Part shown: piece after piece, positions 1-6,839 of the stretch
How the letters are laid out: each line of letters begins with the position of its first letter
Position numbering within the stretch: position 1 is the stretch's first letter
From: Bacillota bacterium
GTDB taxonomy: Bacteria > Bacillota > Clostridia > Acetivibrionales > DSM-1351
Length of the DNA stretch: 16,733 nt
Assembly (NCBI GenBank): GCA_023412275.1
Contig: JAEYNY010000106.1
Location: forward strand, 1 to 16,733
Direction of reading: 5' to 3'
Position numbers and translations under genes: made by a program
Notes under the pieces: model-generated
The model's input: the letters and a program-made list of their open reading frames with translations, nothing else
The model's database searches: none
What the model was told of the DNA's origin: nothing

Positions 1-18
1 ACTAACCACCCCCGTGTG

Positions 19-72
19 CTTGATTAAGTACAAACAGTAAAATAATCAAGGAGAGGGAATTTCACCCTCTCC
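19..72 (-). terminator. Tandem stem-loops after the sugar-binding lipoprotein gene
   Basis: Two adjacent hairpins lie just past the lipoprotein stop codon. The first pairs GGAGAGGG (50-57) with CCCTCTCC (65-72) around a 7-nt loop. The second pairs CTTGATTA (19-26) with TAATCAAG (43-50) and shares base 50 with the first. On the minus strand the GC-rich hairpin is followed by TTGATTATTTTA, only a moderate U-tract, so it may be a leaky terminator or an mRNA-stabilising processing hairpin between the binding protein and permease genes expected past the left edge. Confidence 0.6.
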
Positions 73-105
73 TAAATCATCAATAACATTCAGATAATTC
101 CGAAA

Positions 106-1458
106 TTACTTCAATTCAGGAACATTCTTTTTCATATCAGCAATCATGAAATCAACTGCTTCTTGAGCTGTCTTTCCTTTTTTGATTTCCTGTAATCCTT
201 TTACAAAGTTATTTTCAAGGAAATTATCGTACTTACCAAGTGTCTTAACCTTTACTGCATCCATGTTATCCATGTAGAATTGACCTACATCCTGTCCGCC
301 CCAGTATTCTTCTTTTTGGCTGAAGAAGCCTGGTTTATCCATAAATTCTTTAACAGGAGTAATATTCATACCAGTTGTGAATGAGTTCTTAACACCGTTT
401 TCATTAAGTACTTGGTCAGCTATGTATCCCCAAGCTGCATCCTTAACTTTTGAATCTTTCCAGATTGAAAGTGCAGTTCCACCCCAGTTGAACATTCCGC
501 CTGGAGCTACTGTTACTCCCCAATCACCTTTACCCTTAGGATCGTTTGGTTCTATAATGTACTTGAGGAACCAAGGAGCTGCTGCTGCAAATACATCTTC
601 ACTCTTAGCGAATGATGCATTCCATGCAGGAGTCCACATGTCATATTTGTTGAGAACGCCGGCTTTCCACAACTTTTCTATAATTTGGAAAGTAGGAAGA
701 TAAACTTCGTTAAACTTGATTGTTCCATCTTGAATTGGGTTTTGAGGATTATATCCGTCAACTATATGGAATATATCTCTTACAGATCTAAATGCAAATA
801 CCTTCTTGCCATCTATCTTAGCATTCTGGAAGGCAGCGATTACATCATCCCAAGTCTTAAACTTGTCTGCCAATGCTTTAGGTTCATCAGTATTAAATAA
901 TTTCTTTGTCATACTTCTTCTGTAAGCAATACCTGATGGGTTGAACTGAGTTGGAGCTCCTAATATCTGCCCCTTGCTATCTGTAACAAGTGGTAATGCC
1001 TTTTCAGCTAACTTGCTCTTATCGAAGTTGAAAGGAGCTTGTGAAAGATCTTGACAAATATCCATGTCAAAGAGAGTTCCTCTGAAACCAACTTCTCCTC
1101 TGATTACATCTGGTAAAGCTGTTTTTGCTGCAACTGCAGTCTGTATTTTCTTAACATAGTCTGCACTTGCAACTGGTACTGATTCAACCTTTACATTTGG
1201 ATATCTGGTATTAAAATCAGCTATTGCTGTCTTAAGCTGATCCTGATTTTCCCAGTTCCACATTACTATTGTGCCAGAAGCTTTTGTGAAGTCTGTTGAT
1301 GTAGCAGCTGGTGAAGAAGTAGATGCTACTGAACTACTGCTAGCTGCTGAACTTGATGCAGCTGCTGTACTGTCACCGGCTTTATCTGTGTTTCCACATG
1401 CAGCCATGCCAAGTACCATAACGCCTGTTAAAACAGAAGCTATTACCTTTTTAAACAT
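106..1458 (-). CDS. Sugar ABC transporter substrate-binding lipoprotein (CUT1 type)
   Basis: A 450-residue extracellular solute-binding protein of family 1. The N-terminus has a short basic stretch, a hydrophobic core and a lipobox-like MAAC with Cys21, so the mature protein should be lipid-anchored outside the membrane. A Ser/Ala/Thr-rich tether follows (about residues 27-55), then the binding domain with its typical opening (GTIVMWNWE) and the ALPDVIRG stretch. The start is supported by a perfect AGGAGG 8 nt upstream (1467-1472). The gene lies downstream of an AraC-type regulator, a sensor kinase and a second binding protein on the same strand, but has its own leader after a strong terminator. 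The order resembles the R. cellulolyticum cellodextrin cluster, in which the transport receptor is, from memory, called CuaA. The ligand cannot be read from sequence. Permease genes would be outside the window. Confidence 0.9.
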   Translation of the reverse strand: MFKKVIASVLTGVMVLGMAACGNTDKAGDSTAAASSSAASSSSVASTSSPAATSTDFTKASGTIVMWNWENQDQLKTAIADFNTRYPNVKVESVPVASADYVKKIQTAVAAKTALPDVIRGEVGFRGTLFDMDICQDLSQAPFNFDKSKLAEKALPLVTDSKGQILGAPTQFNPSGIAYRRSMTKKLFNTDEPKALADKFKTWDDVIAAFQNAKIDGKKVFAFRSVRDIFHIVDGYNPQNPIQDGTIKFNEVYLPTFQIIEKLWKAGVLNKYDMWTPAWNASFAKSEDVFAAAAPWFLKYIIEPNDPKGKGDWGVTVAPGGMFNWGGTALSIWKDSKVKDAAWGYIADQVLNENGVKNSFTTGMNITPVKEFMDKPGFFSQKEEYWGGQDVGQFYMDNMDAVKVKTLGKYDNFLENNFVKGLQEIKKGKTAQEAVDFMIADMKKNVPELK

Positions 1459-1509
1459 TTTAAAATCCTCCTTTTTGTTTTAGCAATTTCATATTGAAAT
1501 GCTTACATT

Positions 1510-1579
1510 AGTGCTATTAAAGCACTTTGCAACATTAATTCTATAAAAATAGACTTTCATTCTAAATAGATAATGTTGC
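1510..1579. repeat. Two inverted repeats in the leader of the sugar-binding protein gene
   Basis: AGTGCT (1510-1515) is inverted as AGCACT (1521-1526) with a 5-nt gap, and GCAACATTA (1529-1537) is inverted as TAATGTTGC (1571-1579) with a 33-nt gap. They lie between the candidate promoter and the start codon at 1458. They could be RNA structure in the 5' leader or an operator for the neighbouring AraC-type response regulator. Which one cannot be told from sequence alone. Confidence 0.4.
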
Positions 1580-1587
1580 TTTATGTT

Positions 1588-1616
1588 TTAATATTTTGAC
1601 TATATAGGTATGGCAA
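1588..1616 (-). promoter_or_regulatory. Candidate promoter for the sugar-binding protein gene
   Basis: On the minus strand TTGCCA (1611-1616) and TATTAA (1588-1593) are separated by 17 nt. This would give a leader of about 120 nt. A competing candidate is TTTAGA (1561-1566) with TAGAAT (1538-1543), also spaced 17 nt. AT-richness makes both tentative, but a promoter is expected here because a terminator closes the upstream operon at 1628-1665. Confidence 0.35.
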
Positions 1617-1627
1617 GAAATTGCACT

Positions 1628-1665
1628 AAAAAAGACACATATTCTTACAATTATGTGTCTTTTTT
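1628..1665 (-). terminator. Intrinsic terminator of the sensor/regulator operon
   Basis: A perfect 14-bp inverted repeat (1628-1641 and 1652-1665) has a 10-nt loop. The stem core is GACACATA, flanked by A6 and T6, so the transcript ends in a U-run on either strand. It lies 119 bp past the stop codon of the response regulator gene and separates that operon from the downstream sugar-binding protein gene. Confidence 0.88.
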
Positions 1666-1783
1666 GACGATTTTCATTGTTTTTTAAAATTATAGGTCTA
1701 ATTTTGTCCTTTGCCAAAACATGGTTACGTACAATTATTTCCATTAAAAGTCAATATTGAACACCATGTTAGCATAATTAAAT

Positions 1784-3400
1784 TTAAAATAAACTGTCTC
1801 TGTATTCAGAGGGTGTCATTCCTGAATACTTTTTAAATAGTTTTGAAAAATAGTGTGGGTCAGATATACCTACCTTCTCTGCAACTTCATAGGTCTTATA
1901 CCTTACATCCTTTAGAAGTTCCTTTGCTTTATCAATCCTAACATCGTTAAGGTAATCTACAAAACTTTTACCCAACTCTTTTTTGAACATCCTGCTTATA
2001 TAAAAGGTACTAACATATATATTTTCTGCTACTTCATTAAGAGTTACCTGTTCATTGTAATGGTCTTGTATATAGTCTATTGCTTTGCGTAATATGAGTT
2101 TTATACTTTTATTATTAAAACTATTAACCTTGGATGCAATTTTTATTGATACTTCTTCCAACAGAGAGTTAAGTTCTTCTGCTTTATCCGTCTTTTCTAT
2201 TAGCTTTATGAGACTTGCTATATCCTCACCTTCTGAATACTTTTTGTCTGTATCAACCGATGAAACTGATATTCTAATGTTATTTATTGAAGACAATGTT
2301 GTGTAATAAAAATTTCGCATATAGTGAATATTAATATTGTTATTTGTCAGATAATCAGATATTAGCTTTGTATTTTCTCTAACACCAAGCTCATTTCCCG
2401 ATTTTATATTTTCAATAAGTTGTTTTTGATACTTGTCCAGTATGGAATAGTCTTCATATCTAAAAAATGAGTTTAAGTCGCTGTATTGAATTATGGAATT
2501 TTCTCCCATATAGCTTTTATATTCCAATGATCCCAGGCATTCCTTTAGTTTGTCCGGAAGCTCCAGGGCTTCATTTCCGTTTGAACTGACGGCTATAGTA
2601 ACCGTAAAACCGAATCCGCTATTTATAACCTCTTGTAGATAGGCACATTTTTCACTTACCTTCTCAATATCCAAAGGGGAGTTATCCGATTTCTGAATTA
2701 TAAAACCGACTCTGTTACTGTTGAGCATAATGCTTAAAACTTCATAATTCTCTGCAAATATTTCTTCAAAGGATTTAACAATACCGAATTGATAAAGATG
2801 TTTATCATACAATGAACTATTTGATTTGTCGTTGTAGTCGTTTTCCATTACAACCAAAACAAAATTTCGTATTGATATATCAAAGAGCTTCATTTTTTCG
2901 TATATTTCATTTTCACTTGTGTTTAGTCCGTATATGATATCATAAAGAAGTTTTTCTCTAAGTACGGGAATATTTTGTTCAAAAAGCATCCTGAACCGCT
3001 CAATCTCATTGTGCTTATCCTTTTGTTCATTTAATTCATTAACTGCCTTTGCCAGTACTGAAGTCAGTTCTTCAATTTTTGAGGGTTTAAGGAGAAAATC
3101 AAATGCACCACATTTAATAGCTTTCTGTACATAATCAAAATCCCTATACCCTGTTAGTATAATTATTTTTGTATTTGGAACAATTTCCTTTACCTGCTTG
3201 ATCATTTCCAGACCGTCCATTCCAGGCATACGTATGTCCGTTATAATTACTTCCGGCAGATATTTTTTTATCAGCTCAATTCCTTCGACACCGTCACAGG
3301 CATCTGCACAGACCTCACAATCAAGCTGTTTCCAATTAATAATGTTCTTGATGCCTTTTCGTATTATAGATTCATCATCAATTATTAGAACCTTGTACAT
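1784..3400 (-). CDS. Response regulator, receiver plus AraC-type DNA-binding domain (YesN family)
   Basis: A 538-residue cytoplasmic transcription regulator. The N-terminal receiver (about 1-120) shows the acidic pair Asp8/Asp9, the phosphoacceptor Asp55 in TDIRMPGMDG, Thr83 and Lys105 in LLKPS. A long middle region of about 300 residues has no motif I recognise. The C-terminal ~100 residues form an AraC/XylS double helix-turn-helix, with a typical YISRMFKKELGKSF first half and a DPHYFSKLFKKYSGMTP second half. Its start overlaps the end of the kinase gene by 23 nt, which indicates translational coupling and a cognate pair. By family it should activate genes for carbohydrate uptake; the binding protein gene immediately downstream is the obvious candidate. 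In the R. cellulolyticum cluster I believe the equivalent is CuaR, which is inference here. Confidence 0.93.
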   Translation of the reverse strand: MYKVLIIDDESIIRKGIKNIINWKQLDCEVCADACDGVEGIELIKKYLPEVIITDIRMPGMDGLEMIKQVKEIVPNTKIIILTGYRDFDYVQKAIKCGAFDFLLKPSKIEELTSVLAKAVNELNEQKDKHNEIERFRMLFEQNIPVLREKLLYDIIYGLNTSENEIYEKMKLFDISIRNFVLVVMENDYNDKSNSSLYDKHLYQFGIVKSFEEIFAENYEVLSIMLNSNRVGFIIQKSDNSPLDIEKVSEKCAYLQEVINSGFGFTVTIAVSSNGNEALELPDKLKECLGSLEYKSYMGENSIIQYSDLNSFFRYEDYSILDKYQKQLIENIKSGNELGVRENTKLISDYLTNNNINIHYMRNFYYTTLSSINNIRISVSSVDTDKKYSEGEDIASLIKLIEKTDKAEELNSLLEEVSIKIASKVNSFNNKSIKLILRKAIDYIQDHYNEQVTLNEVAENIYVSTFYISRMFKKELGKSFVDYLNDVRIDKAKELLKDVRYKTYEVAEKVGISDPHYFSKLFKKYSGMTPSEYRDSLF

Positions 3401-5261
3401 AATAACTCTCCTTAGTATTGAATGTTTGAAGCGGTAAAGAAACCGTTACTTTAGTAAATATGTTAACACTGCTCTCTATTTTGATACCGTATTTTTCACC
3501 GTAGAAGAGTTTTATTCTTCTATTTACATTATCAATTCCGATACTTTTATTTTTCTTCTCTCTAAGAGATTTAAAGTATGTGTCATTATCCATTTCTAGG
3601 CTCTTATTTAATTTGATAAGATCCTCTTTTGATATTCCGTTGCCGTTGTCAATTACTTCTAATATTATTAAATCTTCCTGTATTCTGGCATTTAACATAA
3701 TGACACCTTTTTCTCTGCTGCTTTCCACTCCATGATAAACAGCATTTTCGATTAATGGTTGTATCAAAAGTCTTGGAATTTTTATATACAGAACCTGAGG
3801 GTCTATTTCTTTTTTCAGTGTTATTTTATCTTCAAATCTACGTTTTAAAAGGGATATGTATTTATCTATATACATAAACTCCTCTTCAATTGGTATAAGC
3901 CTGTCATCCCTTCCTATACTGGCTTCAAGCAGTGCAGAAAGATCCGTTACTATATCGCTTATTTCAGGTACATTATTTAACTGTGCCATCCAGTTTATTG
4001 ATTCCAATGTATTAAATAGAAAATGGGGGTTTATTTGGGACTGTAATGCTTTCAGCTCAGCCTCTTTGCGAGTAATCTGTTCCCTATAAATCCATGTAAC
4101 CAAATGGTCAATCTCTTTTGCCATATTATTGAAGGTCTTATGGAGGAAGCCAAGCTCATCACTTCTGTCAACCTCAATATAACTTTCCGATATATTGTTT
4201 ATGTTCATATTTTTCATTGCCTTTACCAACCTGTTGATTGGTTTTATCATATCAAATGACATATAAATGCTTACTACAGACAAAATTATAATAGATGCAA
4301 GACAGAGCATAATTATTCTGTTTCTCAGTATGTTTACATCAGAATATAATTCATTTAATGGTACAAAAGTAACTATTCTCCAATTAATATTATCTTTTAA
4401 ATATGTATACGCAACAAAAATTTTATTTTCCTGATCTATAAAAGAATCCTCATCATAAGGTGTATCCTTTATTATTGATTTATACCTTTCCAAGGCTGAT
4501 TTATTCTTTGAAACAATTATATCACTATTTGGTGAAAGAATTGTAGTATTTTGCATGACCTCAGATTCAAGTCCTTTTAAAACATCCTTCAAAGAATCCA
4601 TTTTTATTTGGACTACCAACATTCCAATTTCCGTATAATCATCCCTGTTGTATACCTTTTTTACTAAATAAGCATTCTTGACAACTCCTGAGGACGTTTC
4701 AAAAAACCAGGCTGCTTTTCGGGTAACTTCATCTGCCTTTTCACTCATTCGGGAGTATTCCCTGTTTACTACTGACCTTAGTTCTGAATCAGTACTGGGA
4801 TAACGTCTCGGCAGTACTAAACCACTGTCAGTTACAATGCAGATAGAGTTAATTTCTGGTCTATTGCCTTTTACGGTTATAAATAGGTTTGTTAACTGAG
4901 AATCTATTTCGTGAATGCCCATTTCTGTTAAATTATTATTGTTATTACCTGTATCATAGCTGATTAAAGCGTCATATATATTTTTATCCATACTTATGTC
5001 ACCGGATATGTTTGTCAAATTTGTTACCGTATCCTGTAATCTTAGCCCGATAGAACTAAGTACATCATTAGAATAAGAAAGAGATTTGCTGTTAATAATT
5101 TCTTCTGAACTCTTATACGCAAAAAACCCTACAAATATAAGAGGTATTAAAATTTGTAGGTTTACTACAAGCAGTAATTTCTTTTTTATTGATATGTTTT
5201 TGTAAAATCGTGAACCTCTAAGTATTTTAGAAAACATGCTTGAAGTAATTTTATTTATCAT
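3378..5261 (-). CDS. Membrane sensor histidine kinase (YesM/LytS-like, His_kinase family)
   Basis: A 627-residue sensor kinase. A first membrane helix (about 29-49) and a second (about 315-337) flank an extracellular sensing domain of about 265 residues. A HAMP linker follows, then the His_kinase domain with its phospho-accepting His413 in the INPHFLFNTLE motif. The ATP-binding domain has the N-box PLIENAVYHG, a DNGNG G1 box and a GIGIDNVNRR G2 box. This architecture is typical of kinases that pair with AraC-type regulators and sense sugars, often through a binding protein. The upstream gene (48 nt away) encodes such a binding protein, and the downstream regulator gene overlaps it, so the three form one signalling unit. 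A GGTGGA ribosome binding site precedes the start. The R. cellulolyticum counterpart would be CuaS (from memory). Confidence 0.93.
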   Translation of the reverse strand: MINKITSSMFSKILRGSRFYKNISIKKKLLLVVNLQILIPLIFVGFFAYKSSEEIINSKSLSYSNDVLSSIGLRLQDTVTNLTNISGDISMDKNIYDALISYDTGNNNNNLTEMGIHEIDSQLTNLFITVKGNRPEINSICIVTDSGLVLPRRYPSTDSELRSVVNREYSRMSEKADEVTRKAAWFFETSSGVVKNAYLVKKVYNRDDYTEIGMLVVQIKMDSLKDVLKGLESEVMQNTTILSPNSDIIVSKNKSALERYKSIIKDTPYDEDSFIDQENKIFVAYTYLKDNINWRIVTFVPLNELYSDVNILRNRIIMLCLASIIILSVVSIYMSFDMIKPINRLVKAMKNMNINNISESYIEVDRSDELGFLHKTFNNMAKEIDHLVTWIYREQITRKEAELKALQSQINPHFLFNTLESINWMAQLNNVPEISDIVTDLSALLEASIGRDDRLIPIEEEFMYIDKYISLLKRRFEDKITLKKEIDPQVLYIKIPRLLIQPLIENAVYHGVESSREKGVIMLNARIQEDLIILEVIDNGNGISKEDLIKLNKSLEMDNDTYFKSLREKKNKSIGIDNVNRRIKLFYGEKYGIKIESSVNIFTKVTVSLPLQTFNTKESYYVQGSNN

Positions 5262-5309
5262 TATTCCACCATATCCTAAGTACGAGTAATTAACAAAATG
5301 CTATTCAAA

Positions 5310-6608
5310 TCATTGCAATTTATTCAAAGCTTCTTCCCATATTTCTTCCGCTGAGATTTTATTATCAAGATAACTTGGAAACTCCTTAACAATAACCTTT
5401 TCCCACGTGCTTCTATCAATTACATGATCAGGAATGGCACACCGATTTTGTTCCGGAGTTTTTTCGTAAACACCGATACTTTGTTTTGCCAATGCATTGT
5501 AGGGGGTTTCCATTGATATGTTTAATGTACTGAATAAGCCAGATTCCTTATACAAGTAGTCTGATGTCTCCTTTGACGTAAGGAACTTCATAAGTTTTAG
5601 CGTATTTTCCTTACCTCCCGGAGTGCTCCAGGCGCTTTTACTTATGTAAAAGGTTCCCCCACCTAACCCTGCAGGTATTTTACTACTACCATTTCCCATA
5701 GAAGGAAACGGTATCATCTCAACTGTTTTATCAAATTTACCAAAGTATGCTGCAAACCATGACCCCTGAACTATCATGGCAGCCTGCTTCTTTATAAAAA
5801 GGTTATTTCTTTCTTCGCTGGTAATAGATATCAAATCGTCCGGAAATGCATGCATTTCATAGAGTTCTTTCATATACTTCATTGCATCTATGTAGCATTT
5901 ATTTATCTTATTATTAACTATAAACTTTTCTACTCCTTCGTTTCCACCAAGACTGGCAATCATATTCTGATATATATATGAGCCTTCGGCAGTAGCATTA
6001 TAGGCTATAGGAGTTATGTTATGCTTATTAAATATATTTATTGCATTCTTAAGTTCCTGGTAATTTTGTGGTACTTTTACTCCAAATTGCTGAAATAAAT
6101 CCTTATTGATAAACATCCCCTCAAATACAAGCTCAAAAGGTATACCAAATATCCTGTTATTGTAGGTAGTCAAATCAAAGTAGTTTCCATTAAAGCTTTC
6201 CATCCAGGCACTGTCATTCTTGAGCACGTCCGTAAGGTCAGCAAGCTTATTTGCCCTGATCATAAATTTTATATCAGAACATGGCCATAAGCCAAAAACA
6301 TCGGGTTCGTTACCTGACGCAAACCTCGTTTTCAGAGTAGGCAAATATTCATCTCCAAAAATTGACTGATTGGAAACTTTTATAGAAGGATTTTCGTTTT
6401 CAAATTTGTCTAGCAAATCTGTTAAACAGCCGGCTTTGCTGTCAACGCCGCCCCAACTTGTCATTAAACTTATTGTACTGGTTTCAGCATGAGTAATTTT
6501 ACTGTTATGAGTTTCTGAAACATATGGATTATCACTACCACAAGAAACTGACATAAAACTGACGAAAGTAAATGGTACTAAACATAAAAGTTTTTTTGAG
6601 TGTTGCAT
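5310..6608 (-). CDS. Solute-binding lipoprotein, probable sensory partner of the histidine kinase
   Basis: A 432-residue family-1 solute-binding protein. I start it at 6608, not at an in-frame ATG 72 nt upstream (6680): this start is preceded by GGAGTG with a 6-nt spacer and directly yields a signal peptide with a lipobox ending SVSC (Cys23), whereas the longer form would bury the signal. The mature domain opens with a typical STISLMTSWGG segment and contains FGIPFELVFEGMFINKDLF, which is characteristic of sugar-binding proteins. No permease genes follow; the next gene is the sensor kinase. A binding protein first in an operon with a kinase and an AraC-type regulator is the three-component layout in which ligand-loaded lipoprotein signals to the kinase (CuaD in the R. 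cellulolyticum cluster, from memory). A pure transport role is the alternative. Confidence 0.88.
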   Translation of the reverse strand: MQHSKKLLCLVPFTFVSFMSVSCGSDNPYVSETHNSKITHAETSTISLMTSWGGVDSKAGCLTDLLDKFENENPSIKVSNQSIFGDEYLPTLKTRFASGNEPDVFGLWPCSDIKFMIRANKLADLTDVLKNDSAWMESFNGNYFDLTTYNNRIFGIPFELVFEGMFINKDLFQQFGVKVPQNYQELKNAINIFNKHNITPIAYNATAEGSYIYQNMIASLGGNEGVEKFIVNNKINKCYIDAMKYMKELYEMHAFPDDLISITSEERNNLFIKKQAAMIVQGSWFAAYFGKFDKTVEMIPFPSMGNGSSKIPAGLGGGTFYISKSAWSTPGGKENTLKLMKFLTSKETSDYLYKESGLFSTLNISMETPYNALAKQSIGVYEKTPEQNRCAIPDHVIDRSTWEKVIVKEFPSYLDNKISAEEIWEEALNKLQ

Positions 6609-6712
6609 TTGTTTCACTCCAATTCTTATTTTATATAGCCATTTTTTGTCTACTATTAAGAACGAGGATAACACAATCATTCAGGGAAATCCTATTTTTT
6701 TATACATATACA

Positions 6713-6742
6713 ATTATAAATACTTTTAGGCATATATTGCAA
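6713..6742 (-). promoter_or_regulatory. Candidate promoter of the sensory operon
   Basis: On the minus strand TTGCAA (6737-6742) and a perfect TATAAT (6713-6718) are separated by 18 nt, giving a leader of roughly 100 nt to the start at 6608. The -35 lies inside the 16-bp palindrome at 6732-6747. The neighbouring gene ends in a terminator, so a promoter is expected in this gap. Confidence 0.45.
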
Positions 6743-6777
6743 TATATTACAATCAAATAATGACTTACTGCAATATA
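6732..6777. repeat. 16-bp palindrome plus direct half-site repeat upstream of the sensory operon
   Basis: ATATATTGCAATATAT (6732-6747) is a perfect palindrome. Its half TGCAATATA (6738-6746) recurs in the same orientation at 6769-6777, 31 bp away, about three helical turns. It overlaps the candidate -35. This could be an operator for the operon's own regulator; it could also be chance in very AT-rich DNA. Confidence 0.4.
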
Positions 6778-6791
6778 ATTTATCAACATCA

Positions 6792-6826
6792 AAATAGCAG
6801 CAAGAGTTGAAATCCTGCTGCTATTT
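6792..6826 (-). terminator. Intrinsic terminator of the Clp ATPase gene
   Basis: AAATAGCAGCA (6792-6802) is perfectly inverted as TGCTGCTATTT (6816-6826) around a 13-nt loop. It begins 13 nt past the stop codon of the Clp gene, and its distal arm ends in a short U-run on the minus strand. Confidence 0.75.
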
Positions 6827-6839
6827 ATATAATAAAATG

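Noticed and set aside
1494..1507. CcpA catabolite repression (cre) site near TGTAAGCATTTCA upstream of the sugar-binding protein gene
   Set aside because: It lacks the central CG and needs a one-base gap to fit the consensus, so it is too weak to call.
1562..1744. 60-codon minus-strand open frame between the regulator and the sugar-binding protein genes
   Set aside because: It runs through the intrinsic terminator at 1628-1665, has no recognisable ribosome binding site or motif, and is best explained by chance.
6609..6680. 24-residue N-terminal extension of the sensory binding lipoprotein
   Set aside because: It would place extra residues ahead of a complete signal peptide. The internal ATG at 6608 has a good GGAGTG site and gives a standard lipobox.
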